A program made the position numbers and the translations under genes. Below the pieces are notes generated by a model that saw only the letters and a list, made by a program, of their open reading frames with translations, was not told where the DNA came from and did no database searches. Shown piece after piece: positions 27,202 to 35,668 of a DNA stretch of 64,000 bases (positions within the stretch are counted from its first letter, which is position 1; each line of letters starts with the position of its first letter). The DNA lies in assembly GCA_003134965.1 (NCBI GenBank), contig PLDA01000003.1:496001-560000 (forward strand), written 5' to 3'. This DNA is from Vulcanimicrobium winogradskyi. Its GTDB lineage: Bacteria > Vulcanimicrobiota > Vulcanimicrobiia > Vulcanimicrobiales > Vulcanimicrobiaceae.

Positions 27202-28329
27202 GTGAGCGCCGAGGTGGCCGCCCTCGACGCGCGCCTGCTGCGCGCGATCGGCGACTACGAGCTCGACGACCCGGCGTTCCTCGCGCTCGCGCGCGACCTG
27301 TTCGCCTACCAGATCGCGCACAACGCACCCTACGCCGCGTTCGCGCGGTCAGCGGGTTTTGACGCTGCGCGGCTCCCCGAGCGGATCACCGAGATCCCCG
27401 CCGTCCCCGCTGCCGCGTTCAAAGAAGCGCGCCTCGCGACGTTCCCTCCGGCCGAGACCGCCGCGGCGTTCGAGACGAGCGGCACGACGAGCGGGCGCGG
27501 CGGCCGGCACGAATTGCCGACGACGCAGCTCTACGAAGCCGCGGTGCTCGCGTCGTTCGATCGCATGCTGCTCCCCGACGGCGCGCGCCTACGGTATCTG
27601 AACCTCGTCCCGGATCCGCGGCAAAACCCGCACAGCTCGCTCGGCTACATGCTGGCGACGATCGCGCAAGAGCGCGGCGACGGCGCGGGCGGATGGTACC
27701 TTCACGGGGACGCGCTCGACCTCGACGGACTGGTGCGCGACGTCGCGCGGGCGAACGCCGACGGCGTCGCCGTGTGCCTCGCGACGACGGCCTTCGCGCT
27801 GGTCGCGCTCCTCGACGCGCTCACGGCGCGCGGCCTGCGGCTCCCGCTCCCCGGCGGATCGCGCATCATGGAGACCGGCGGCTTCAAAGGGCGCACGCGC
27901 GTCGTCGAACGCACCGCGCTCTACGCCGCCGCGTCCGACCGGCTCGGCGTCGCGGTCGACGCGATCGTCGCGGAGTACGGGATGACCGAGCTGTCCTCGC
28001 AGTACTACGACTCCTTCGCGTCGCGCAGCCGGATCGAGCCGCGGGTCAAGGTCGCGCCACCATGGCTGCGCGCGATCGTCGTCGACGGCGATGGGCGCGC
28101 CGTTGCGAACGGCGTGGTCGGCGCGATCCGCCACGTCGACTTGGCGAACCGGGGCTCGGTGATCGCGATCGAGACCGAAGACCTCGGCGCGCTCGTCCCT
28201 TCCCTTCGACAGGCTCAGGACGGGCTCGGCGCAGGGCAGGCTGGGCTCGTGCTGCTCGGACGCGAGCACGGCGCCGAGCTGCGCGGCTGCTCGCTGGATG
28301 CGGAGACGCTGCTGGTGCGCCGTGCCTGA
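27202..28329 (+). CDS. LuxE-type acyl-protein synthetase
   Basis: Acyl-protein synthetase (LuxE family, 375 residues). It activates a carboxylic acid with ATP and carries the acyl group on a cysteine before handing it to LuxC. The adenylate loop FETSGTTSGRGGRH (residues about 92-105) and the block EYGMTELSSQYYDS are typical. Cys363 in LRGCSLDAETLL matches the known acyl-accepting Cys near the C-terminus of LuxE. A dispersed repeat (28202-28230) is read through in frame (SLRQAQDGLG) just before that region. The start is GTG. No luxAB or luxD is present; the neighbours are LuxC and a class III aminotransferase. Confidence 0.9.
   Translation: MSAEVAALDARLLRAIGDYELDDPAFLALARDLFAYQIAHNAPYAAFARSAGFDAARLPERITEIPAVPAAAFKEARLATFPPAETAAAFETSGTTSGRGGRHELPTTQLYEAAVLASFDRMLLPDGARLRYLNLVPDPRQNPHSSLGYMLATIAQERGDGAGGWYLHGDALDLDGLVRDVARANADGVAVCLATTAFALVALLDALTARGLRLPLPGGSRIMETGGFKGRTRVVERTALYAAASDRLGVAVDAIVAEYGMTELSSQYYDSFASRSRIEPRVKVAPPWLRAIVVDGDGRAVANGVVGAIRHVDLANRGSVIAIETEDLGALVPSLRQAQDGLGAGQAGLVLLGREHGAELRGCSLDAETLLVRRA
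28202..28230. repeat. Dispersed palindromic repeat, copy 4 (inside LuxE-type gene)
   Basis: The copy reads CCCTTCGACAGGCTCAGGAC then GGGCTC. It is inserted in frame in the LuxE-type coding sequence about 40 codons before its acyl-carrying cysteine. It is nearly identical to the copies at 989 and 17820. Confidence 0.75.
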
Positions 28330-29557
28330 GGCGCGGGGCAGCTCGGGCGCGCTGCGCACGCTGCCCGCGAAGCGTATCGTCGCGTGCATCGCGGACGCGG
28401 CGAAGCGTTGGTGCGACGCCGACTACGCACCACGCCTGCGCGCGACCGCCGCAATCGCAGCGCGCCTCGGCTACAGCACGCCGGTCGTCGACTACGCACT
28501 GGACCGCCTCTTCGGCGGCGCGACCCGCGCGGCGCTCGAGTCCGCCATCGCGTCGGAGCTCGGCAGCGTCGACGCGCTCGACCGTGTCGCCGAACGCCGC
28601 GGTGCGCCGGCGGCGTGGGCGCGCGGCGTCGATCGCGTCGTCATCGTCTCGAGCGATACGACGATCGGCGTCGCGCTCGTCCCGGCGATCTTCGCGTTGT
28701 GCGCGAAGTGCGACGTCGTGGTCAAGGACCGCAGCGACGTGCTGGTCGCTGAATTCTTCGCGACGCTGGCCCAGGAGCATCCGGCGTTCGCCGGCGCGGC
28801 ACGGGCAAGGACCTGGACCGGCGGCGACGATCCGGCGGAGGATGCGGTCCTCGGCGCCGCCGACGTCGTGGTGGCGTTCGGAGGCGACGAAGCGCTGTAC
28901 GCGATTCGCGCCCGCTGCGCGACCGAGGCACGTTTCGTCGCGTTCGGACACCGAGCGAGCATCGGACGGCTGACGCGGGACGACGTCGCCGAGTTCGATG
29001 ACGATCGCGCGGAGCGCGTCGCGCGCGACGCGCTGCTCTACGACGGCGAAGGGTGTCTCTCGCTGCACGCGCTGTTCGTCGAAGCGGACGGTGACGCACT
29101 GCGCCGCGTCGGCGCGACGCTTGGGGCAGCCTGCGAGCGCGTCGCGCTCGAGTTCCCGGGCGGCGCGCGTTCCCCACAGCGCACCGCCGCGGTCGCCGCC
29201 TATCGCGGAATCGCCGCGTTTCGCGCGGCGGGCGGACACGGCGACGTGCTGCGTGCCGCCGACGTGACGCTCGTCGTCGACTCGCCGGCCGGTGAGCCGC
29301 CGCCTTTTCTGCCGCGCGTCGTCCCGTTGATCTCCGTCACCGGAGACGACGCGATCGCGCGCTACGTGGCTGCCCAGCACCTCCCGGTGCAGGCGCTCGG
29401 GGTCACCGCGGCCGACGCCCTCGCGCTCGCGCTCGCCGAGCAGATCGGTGCCGTCCGCGTCGCGCCGTTCGGCACGCTGCAGACGCCGCCGATCGGCGGC
29501 CATCACGGCGGCGCACCGCGCGTCGCCGACTTCATCCGCTGGATCGATCGCGAATGA
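28322..29557 (+). CDS. LuxC-type acyl-CoA reductase
   Basis: Long-chain fatty acid/acyl-CoA reductase family (LuxC, about 411 residues), an aldehyde-dehydrogenase-fold enzyme that reduces acyl-enzyme or acyl-CoA to an aldehyde with NADPH. The nucleophile is Cys245 in YDGEGCLSLHALFVE. Upstream are VVIVSSDTTIGVALVPAIFA and CDVVVKDRSDVLVAEFF, and the C-terminus has PFGTLQTPPIGGHHGG. GTG 28322 overlaps the LuxE-type gene by eight bases, so the two subunits are translationally coupled, as in a LuxCE fatty acid reductase complex. Confidence 0.9.
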   Translation: MPEARGSSGALRTLPAKRIVACIADAAKRWCDADYAPRLRATAAIAARLGYSTPVVDYALDRLFGGATRAALESAIASELGSVDALDRVAERRGAPAAWARGVDRVVIVSSDTTIGVALVPAIFALCAKCDVVVKDRSDVLVAEFFATLAQEHPAFAGAARARTWTGGDDPAEDAVLGAADVVVAFGGDEALYAIRARCATEARFVAFGHRASIGRLTRDDVAEFDDDRAERVARDALLYDGEGCLSLHALFVEADGDALRRVGATLGAACERVALEFPGGARSPQRTAAVAAYRGIAAFRAAGGHGDVLRAADVTLVVDSPAGEPPPFLPRVVPLISVTGDDAIARYVAAQHLPVQALGVTAADALALALAEQIGAVRVAPFGTLQTPPIGGHHGGAPRVADFIRWIDRE

Positions 29558-29598
29558 CCCTTCGGCGTGTCACGCTGAGCCTGTCGAAGCGCCAGGGT
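29558..29598. repeat. Dispersed palindromic repeat, copy 5 (diverged, intergenic)
   Basis: The copy reads CCCTTCGGCGTGTCACGCTG and then AGCCTGTCGAAGCGCCAGGG. The ends CTTCG/CGAAG and CCC/GGG are complementary, so the whole unit can fold into a hairpin. It occupies the gap between the LuxC-type gene and the aminotransferase, and the next gene's GTG start follows within it. Confidence 0.6.
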
Positions 29599-30913
29599 GA
29601 CGAAGCGAATGGATAACGGCGACCTCGAGTCGATCGTTACCGCGATCCCCGGGCCGTTCTCGCGCGCGCTCGCTGCCGAGCTCGCGTCGTACGAGGCGCC
29701 CGGGGTCACCTACCTCGGCGACGATTACCCGGTGTTCTGGGCGAGCGCGTCGGGCGCGACGGTGACCGACGTCGACGGCAACCGGTATCTCGACCTGACC
29801 TCGGCGTTCGGCGTCGCCGCAACCGGTCATACGAACCCGCACGTCGCGGACGCGATCGCCGCGCAGGCACAGCGTCTGATCCACGGGATGGGCGACGTTC
29901 ATCCGACCGAAGCGCGAACGCGGCTGCTGATGCGACTCGCCGAGCTCGCGCCCGGCGATTTGATGAAGACCTACCTCTCGACCTCGGGCGCGGAGGCGAT
30001 CGAGTTCGCGCTGAAGACCGCGCTGCTGGCAACCGGAAAGCCGCGCACCATCGCCTATCACGGCGCGTACCACGGGCTCTCGCTCGGCGCGCTCGAGGTC
30101 GCCGGAATCGAGAAGTTCCGCACCCCGTTCGCGCCGCTGGTCGCCGACCGCGCGACCTTTCTGCCGTATCCAGGTTCGGACGCGGCGGTCGAATCCGCGA
30201 TCGGTGACGTGCGCGACGCGCTCGACCGCGATCCGGATGTCGGCGCCGTTCTGCTCGAACCGATTCAGGGGCGTGGCGGCGTGATCGTTCCGCCCGACGG
30301 TTTCCTGCGCGCGCTGCGCGAGCTCTGCTACGCGCGCGGCGTGCTGATGATCCTGGACGAGATCTACACCGGCTTCGGACGCACCGGCACGATGTTTGCC
30401 TGTCAGCGCGAAGACGTCGTCCCCGATTTACTGTGCGTCGGCAAGGCGCTCGGCGGCGGCGTTCCGCTCGCGGCGACGATCGGCTCCGCGCGCGTCATGG
30501 AGGCGTGGCCGGCCAGCACCGGCGAGGCGTTGCACACCTCGACGTTCCTCGGCAACCCGCTCGCGTGTGCGGCGGCGCTCGCCAACCTCGACGAGATCGC
30601 GCGGCTCGACGTTCCCGGGCTCGTACGCGCACGCGAGCCGGCGCTGGGGGAGCGGCTCCGCCGGCTGCGTAGCCTCTCGGCGGTGCGGGACGTTCGCGGC
30701 CGCGGTTTCCTGTGGGCGGTGGAATTCGCCGGGGCGGCAATCGCGAACCGCGTCGTCGTGCGCGGGCTCGCGAAGGGCGTCATCCTGCTGCAATCGGGGC
30801 CGACCGGGACGTCGATCACCATCGCGCCGCCGCCAACGATCGGCGACGAGCAACTCGCGCGCGCGCTCGAGCTGTTCGAGGAAGCGGCGCGCGAGATGGA
30901 GGAGGCAACGTGA
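29597..30913 (+). CDS. Class III PLP-dependent aminotransferase
   Basis: Aminotransferase class III (fold type I), 438 residues, in the GABA/acetylornithine/diamine group. The PLP pocket has STSGAEAIEFALKTA, EPIQGRGGVIVPPDGF and DEIYTGFGRTG, and the Schiff-base lysine is K283 in VGKALGGGVPLAA. The amino-group acceptor cannot be read from sequence. Its place directly after LuxE and LuxC suggests that the acceptor is the aldehyde they produce, giving an amine. The start may be GTG 29597 or ATG 29609. It overlaps the next gene as GTGA. Confidence 0.92.
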   Translation: MTKRMDNGDLESIVTAIPGPFSRALAAELASYEAPGVTYLGDDYPVFWASASGATVTDVDGNRYLDLTSAFGVAATGHTNPHVADAIAAQAQRLIHGMGDVHPTEARTRLLMRLAELAPGDLMKTYLSTSGAEAIEFALKTALLATGKPRTIAYHGAYHGLSLGALEVAGIEKFRTPFAPLVADRATFLPYPGSDAAVESAIGDVRDALDRDPDVGAVLLEPIQGRGGVIVPPDGFLRALRELCYARGVLMILDEIYTGFGRTGTMFACQREDVVPDLLCVGKALGGGVPLAATIGSARVMEAWPASTGEALHTSTFLGNPLACAAALANLDEIARLDVPGLVRAREPALGERLRRLRSLSAVRDVRGRGFLWAVEFAGAAIANRVVVRGLAKGVILLQSGPTGTSITIAPPPTIGDEQLARALELFEEAAREMEEAT

Positions 30914-31950
30914 GCAAATTACGAGTCGGGATCGTGGGGTCAGGGTTCGGCGGCGCCGTCCACGCCCCGGCCTACGCGCTCCATCCGCGCTTCGAGGTGG
31001 TCGCGATCGCCTCGCCGTCGAGCGCCGCGCGCGTTGCGCGCGAACGCAAGATCGCGCACGCGTTCCGCTCGACCGAGGAGATGCTGGCCGGCGTCGAGCT
31101 CGACGTCGTCTCCGTCGCCTCGCCACCGTTCGACCATCACCGCTCGGTGCTCGCCGCGCTGGCGGCCGGCAAGCACGTACTGTGCGAGAAGCCGTTCGCG
31201 CTGACCGTCGCCGAGGCCGACGAGATGCTCGCGGCGAGCGAACGCGCCGGAACCGCCGCCGCGCTCGCGTTCGAGTTCCGCTACGTCCCGGCGATCATCG
31301 CGATCAAGGAACTGATCGACAACGGTCATCTGGGCGCGCTCCGCGAGATCGAGGTCGCGCGCCTGAGCCGCGAGCTGCTCGAACGCAACACCAACCGCGG
31401 CGCGTCGTGGTGGTTCTCGCGCGAAAAGGGCGGCGGGCTCGCGAACGCCGTGATGCCGCACTTCTTCGACCTGGCGAACTACCTCGCCGGGCGACCCGCC
31501 CGTGAGACCCTGGGGATGCTTCGCACCGCGAACCCACGCCGCACCGGTCCCGGCGGCGAGACGTTCGAGAGCGACGTCGCCGACGGCGCGTTCGCCTACG
31601 CCGATCACGGCCTCGGGCTGGTCGCGCGTTGCAGCGCGGACGCGACGACCGTGGTCGAGTCGACGACCGTCGCGGTGCACGGCGAGACGCGCAGCGTGGT
31701 CGCGAACGGAACGTTCTTCGGCGACCTCAGCGTGTTCACGATCGCGGACGACGAGCAGGACGAGCTCGAGATCGCACCCTCGCCGCATGCAAAGCACGCC
31801 GTCGTCCACGGCAACCTGCCGTTCTTCCTGCCGCTGCTCGACGCGTTCGCGGAACGGATCGACCTCGGTACGCCGGGGGTGCCGACCTTCGCCGACGGCC
31901 TGGCAGCGCAGCGCCAGCTCGACGCGATCGGGTACGGCCGGACGGGCTAA
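30910..31950 (+). CDS. Gfo/Idh/MocA family oxidoreductase
   Basis: NAD(P)-dependent oxidoreductase of 346 residues. The Rossmann motif VGIVGSGFGGAVHAPAYALH is at the N-terminus, and the family motif HVLCEKPFALTVAEADEML holds the conserved EKP lysine. In the second domain GGLANAVMPHFFDLANYL supplies the usual catalytic His. GTG 30910 overlaps the aminotransferase stop. The substrate is unknown; it could reduce or oxidise an amino-sugar or imine intermediate in the same pathway. Confidence 0.92.
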   Translation: MSKLRVGIVGSGFGGAVHAPAYALHPRFEVVAIASPSSAARVARERKIAHAFRSTEEMLAGVELDVVSVASPPFDHHRSVLAALAAGKHVLCEKPFALTVAEADEMLAASERAGTAAALAFEFRYVPAIIAIKELIDNGHLGALREIEVARLSRELLERNTNRGASWWFSREKGGGLANAVMPHFFDLANYLAGRPARETLGMLRTANPRRTGPGGETFESDVADGAFAYADHGLGLVARCSADATTVVESTTVAVHGETRSVVANGTFFGDLSVFTIADDEQDELEIAPSPHAKHAVVHGNLPFFLPLLDAFAERIDLGTPGVPTFADGLAAQRQLDAIGYGRTG

Positions 31951-31958
31951 GCTGCGCG

Positions 31959-33172
31959 CTACGGGTGCGCCGCTGCGTCCGCGTTCCCGGCGTTGAGCCG
32001 GCCCGCGCCCTGACGCGTGGCTGAGATCCCGGGCAGCGCATCGGCGTTTGATTGCAGGAGCGCGAGCACCGTCGCCGGGCGAGCGAACGCGGGCCACCGT
32101 GGTAGGCCTCCATCAGCGTGATCGTCCCGGCGACCTGCGGCGTCGCTTGCGAGGTTCCGTTGAACAGCACGCGGCACACGCCGCCTGCGTTGGTGCAGCG
32201 GTCCGCGGCGAACGCGGCGGTCGTGGTCGAATAGCCTTCGATCCAGTGCGGGAAATCGTTATCGCTGGTTGAGGTCGCGTCGCCCCCGGGCGCGACCAGC
32301 GTCGGGCCGGAATTCGAGTAGGACGCGACCGTCTCGGCCGTGATCGAGGCGTAGGTGTTTGCGACGAGATTCGTCACCCCGGATGCGCCGACCGCGATCA
32401 CGCCGGGATATGCTGCCGGAAAGTCCGGCTGGTTGCCGTCGGCCGATTTCCCGAACTCGTTGCCGGCCGCCGCGACGACGGCGACGCCGCCGGCGAGCGC
32501 GAACGCGACCGCGGCCTGCTCCCCGGCGTCCGAGCCTTTGCTCTGCGGTGAGCCGAGACTCAGGCTGATTACCGACGCTCCGTTCGCAACTGCATCGCGG
32601 ATCGCCGCGGCCTCGTCGGCGGTGTCGGCGGCCGTACAGTCGCTGGCAGCCGTCGCGGGCGGGAAGATGTCGTACGCCTGCAGATGCGTCGCGTATCCGA
32701 CGCCGGCGAACCCATAGGAGTTGTTCGTCGCCGCCGTGGCGAGTCCCGAAGTATTGGTACCATGACCGTTCGTGTCCTGAACGACGCCGTTGCCGGTCGC
32801 CTTGACGCCGCCGACGATGCGCTCCTTCACGTCGAAGACGAAGTCGGGGTTCGTCTCGTCGACGCCGGTGTCGATCACGGCGACCGAGACGGGCGCCGAG
32901 CCGTGGCTCAGTGCCCACGCTGCGGAATCGACGTTCGTCTTGTACAGGTACCACTGGTCGACGTTGTCGAGATACTGGTCGTTCGCGACGCCATCGCTCG
33001 CGAGCGAGCGATAGTGCACCGGCTGGACATCGGCTACCGCAGGATTCTGCCGCAGTAACGCAGCTTGCGCGGCGGCATCGGTCCCGGGTGCGAGCGTCAC
33101 CGCACGCAGCATCGCCCCGTTCGTCGTCCCAAGGTCGACCGCGCCCACGACGGTCGCGGCCACGCTCTGCAC
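31959..33172 (-). pseudogene. S8 subtilisin-like protease gene, truncated and frameshifted
   Basis: A subtilisin-family gene that seems broken at both ends. The catalytic core is intact: D101 (VIDTGVDETN), H137 (NGHGTNTSGLAT) and S341 (FNGTSQATPQVAG). An in-frame stop lies just upstream of the first usable start (GTG 33172), and no signal peptide or full propeptide is present. After residue 365 the frame changes: the expected tail (VLALLQSNADAL, then GAGRLNAGNADA) is in another frame down to the stop at 31959. One extra base in the G run at 32076-32079 would restore it. The homologue at 35669-37831 is intact and aligns across the break (HHSLTPARVAQLI; GHGRLNVYKAIAL). A sequencing error could explain the frameshift but not the missing N-terminus. 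Confidence 0.75.
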
Positions 33173-33297
33173 GGAAAAAGAACGTCACGCTCGCACCGCC
33201 GAGGTGGCAGGCCCGCCCCGTCTGAACTGGTAGCCTTGGCGGGAAAGGGGAAGCTTACCTAGGGGTAAAATACCGCTAGCGCAGGGGGAGGGTGTAT
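33173..33297 (+). promoter_or_regulatory. Promoter/leader of the propeller lipoprotein gene
   Basis: This gap between the truncated S8 gene and the plus-strand lipoprotein gene is visibly A+T-richer than the surroundings. It contains the -10-like TAAAAT at 33266-33271 and a strong Shine-Dalgarno (GGGGGAGG) about seven bases before ATG 33298. No well-spaced -35 is seen. Confidence 0.45.
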
Positions 33298-35154
33298 ATG
33301 AGGTTCCTCGGTGCTCGCGTTGGCATTGCCATCGTGCTGACGTCGTTGGCCCTGCACGGGTGCACCGGGCGGAACGGCGCTCGTATCGTTCCGGCTGTCA
33401 CCTCGGGAACTTCGAATTCGGGTTCCTCGAAATTGGAGACGCCGCGCTCGCTCTCGCCGGGATCCTTTCACCCGCCACCTATGCGCGCTCCGGCAACGGC
33501 GCTCCCCATGTCGGGAGCGAGGCACATCCGAAGCGCGATCCAACTGCTAGGCTGGTCGGCGCTCCCTGGGGCTTTGAGCTTTGTAGCAGCGAGTCCGGAT
33601 GGCTCGGTTTGGGGGCTAGGGGCCGGCTCGGGCGACACCCTGATCTACCACTACGTCAGTGGTTCCTGGACGTACGTACAAGGCGCAGCTTCGCGTCTCG
33701 CCGTCGGACCGGACGGAACTCCTTGGGCGGTCACCGCCGCCGGTAATATCTACTACTATCAAAATGGCACGTGGAATGGGATCGCCGGCGGAGCGAGCGA
33801 CATTTCGGTTGGCGCGGACAGTTCCGTCTACGTGGTCTCGAATCAGGGCGGCGGGCAGTACGGCTACGGAATTTGGCACTTCGCGGGCGGGACATGGACG
33901 CAGCTTCCCGGCGCCGGCGTACGGGTTGCAGCGTCGTGGGACACGGGCACCTACGCCGGCGGCATCGCTCCCGGCGGCTTCTACCTGCTCAATGCGCTCG
34001 GCGAAATCTATTACTACACCGCCGCGAACGCCTACGTTCAGCAACCAGGTACGGCGTCGGCGATCGCGCCTACGACGATCGGGGGATACTTTTCCCTGTC
34101 GTACCCTGCCGATACGAGCGGCAACGGAAACGCGATCTCGTACAGAGATGTTGCTACGGGCACCTCCGTAACGCAACCCGGGGCTGCCTTTGGCGTCTCG
34201 ACAAATACGAACTACGCGTATGTCGTCGGTCAAGGAAACGTTGCGTACCAGTCGAGCGTGACGCCGAACCCTGTAACGGTTCCGATTATATGGGACGACT
34301 CGCGGCGCGAGCTTGAAAGCGTCGCGACGAGTTCCGGCGGTCCCCGTCTGACCGTATTGCAGGGAACCTCCAACACGCTGACGGTGTATTGCACAAACTG
34401 CTATGACGGCGGCGTTGGCGGGCTCGGGAACCCATTCTCGGTCAATTGGTTCTCCTACGGAGCGCCAGCCGGCATTGCGGTGAGCTTCCAGCCGGCGCAG
34501 ACAACGGGGGCTTCCGCGTCTTCGATGTTCGTGACAGCTGCCTGGAGCGCACCGCCGGGCAACTACAATTTTACGTACTACGTCTGCCGAGTTGACATCC
34601 CCGACGTCTGCAGCGATTACACGGTCGTCGACCTGATCGTTCTGGCTGCTGTTACCGGGCCGACCGGGGACCAGATCCCACCTGCCATCTGGAATCAAGC
34701 AAACGCTGACCGCTGCCAACCGGGTTCGGGATCGCTTGGCAATGGGTGCGCAATCGCAGTCAACAAAGTGCTATACAAGGCGCTAGGCCACACCATCCCC
34801 ACGAGCAACAATGACACCTCGTACCTCTGCCATACTACTCTTCAGCATCCGCATTTTTGCCAACAGTCCTGGGTCCCGGACGTTATTGAATGGGGTCTGG
34901 CGAAAGGCTACCTCCGGCAGGTCGCGGAGCAGGACGCACGCGCCGGCGACCTCACCGTGCAAGACGGTACTCGACCGGCCGAAGGCATGCAACATATTGG
35001 GTTCTGCGAGTCGCAGTTCTGCCAGAGCGCGCTGTCCAATTCGGGCAGTAGTGGCACGCTTTGCAATTCAACCGGCCCAGGGTTTAGTACTCAAGAACCA
35101 GGCGGCTGGTTGCCGTGGGGATTAGGCCCAGCCGCGTACCGTGTACTGAAGTGA
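33298..35154 (+). CDS. Lipoprotein with beta-propeller repeats and C-terminal cysteine-peptidase-like domain
   Basis: A 618-residue lipoprotein (lipobox SLALHGC, Cys22). Residues about 75-330 hold tectonin/propeller-like repeats of the type SRLAVGPDGTPWAV and SDISVGADSSVYVV, each followed by a W-rich strand. An Ig-like stretch follows (about 340-460). The last 150 residues are Cys-rich and resemble NlpC/P60 or CHAP-type papain-fold enzymes: GCAIAVNKVLYKALG would carry the nucleophile Cys, and AGDLTVQDG with MQHIGFCE the later Asp/His. Codon and base usage are less G+C-rich than the neighbours, which suggests transfer. Possible roles are a wall-cutting or protein-cleaving surface enzyme; the family is not recognised with certainty. 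Confidence 0.75.
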   Translation: MRFLGARVGIAIVLTSLALHGCTGRNGARIVPAVTSGTSNSGSSKLETPRSLSPGSFHPPPMRAPATALPMSGARHIRSAIQLLGWSALPGALSFVAASPDGSVWGLGAGSGDTLIYHYVSGSWTYVQGAASRLAVGPDGTPWAVTAAGNIYYYQNGTWNGIAGGASDISVGADSSVYVVSNQGGGQYGYGIWHFAGGTWTQLPGAGVRVAASWDTGTYAGGIAPGGFYLLNALGEIYYYTAANAYVQQPGTASAIAPTTIGGYFSLSYPADTSGNGNAISYRDVATGTSVTQPGAAFGVSTNTNYAYVVGQGNVAYQSSVTPNPVTVPIIWDDSRRELESVATSSGGPRLTVLQGTSNTLTVYCTNCYDGGVGGLGNPFSVNWFSYGAPAGIAVSFQPAQTTGASASSMFVTAAWSAPPGNYNFTYYVCRVDIPDVCSDYTVVDLIVLAAVTGPTGDQIPPAIWNQANADRCQPGSGSLGNGCAIAVNKVLYKALGHTIPTSNNDTSYLCHTTLQHPHFCQQSWVPDVIEWGLAKGYLRQVAEQDARAGDLTVQDGTRPAEGMQHIGFCESQFCQSALSNSGSSGTLCNSTGPGFSTQEPGGWLPWGLGPAAYRVLK

Positions 35155-35164
35155 GGCTCGTAGC

Positions 35165-35617
35165 ATGCGAACGATAATTCAAGCTGTCGGCGTCGTTGTC
35201 TTGGTCTCGCTCCTTGCGATTCCGCGCCCGGCCTCGGCTACTGTTCAGGACGACGTCACGAGCATCACGAAATCCGCGTTGCAAGCGACGCTGGGACTCA
35301 CGAATGTCCAGGTGAACTATGTCAGTGTGATCGGACAGTGGGGTTTCACGAGCTGGACGGTGGGTGAAGGTGGCGGCGATACAATCATGGAGCAAATCAA
35401 CGGTACGTGGAACGTCCTTGCCATGGGACATGGCCAAATGAACGCGACATTGCTCACGCAAGGCGTAGGTGTGCCGCAGGATATCGCCGTGGCTCTCATG
35501 TACGGCTCATGTCCGCCGCTCAAACGCCACGTAAACAGACAACCCCTGAGCATGTCCGTCCGACGCATCGACAAGCACGGCAAACGGATCGACTCGATCA
35601 TCCGTTGTCCTCATTAG
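35165..35617 (+). CDS. Small secreted protein, partner of the preceding lipoprotein
   Basis: A 150-residue exported protein starting at ATG 35165, 10 bases after the lipoprotein stop. The signal peptide is MRTIIQAVGVVVLVSLLAIP and ends near ASA. The mature domain has QVNYVSVIGQWGFTSWTVGE followed by GGGDTIMEQINGTWNVLAMG, a pattern I associate with small secreted proteins seen in cyanobacteria and other lineages; its function is unknown. It shares the lower G+C content of the previous gene. An inhibitor or immunity role toward that gene's peptidase-like domain is only a guess from the arrangement. Confidence 0.7.
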   Translation: MRTIIQAVGVVVLVSLLAIPRPASATVQDDVTSITKSALQATLGLTNVQVNYVSVIGQWGFTSWTVGEGGGDTIMEQINGTWNVLAMGHGQMNATLLTQGVGVPQDIAVALMYGSCPPLKRHVNRQPLSMSVRRIDKHGKRIDSIIRCPH

Positions 35618-35668
35618 GGCCGAACGAGACGCCGTCCCGGATCGGGCGAAGCCGACCCTGTCTGACTG

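Noticed and set aside
27202..29557. A bioluminescence (lux) operon
   Set aside because: LuxE- and LuxC-like genes are present, but there are no luxA, luxB or luxD genes in the window; the neighbours point to another aldehyde use.
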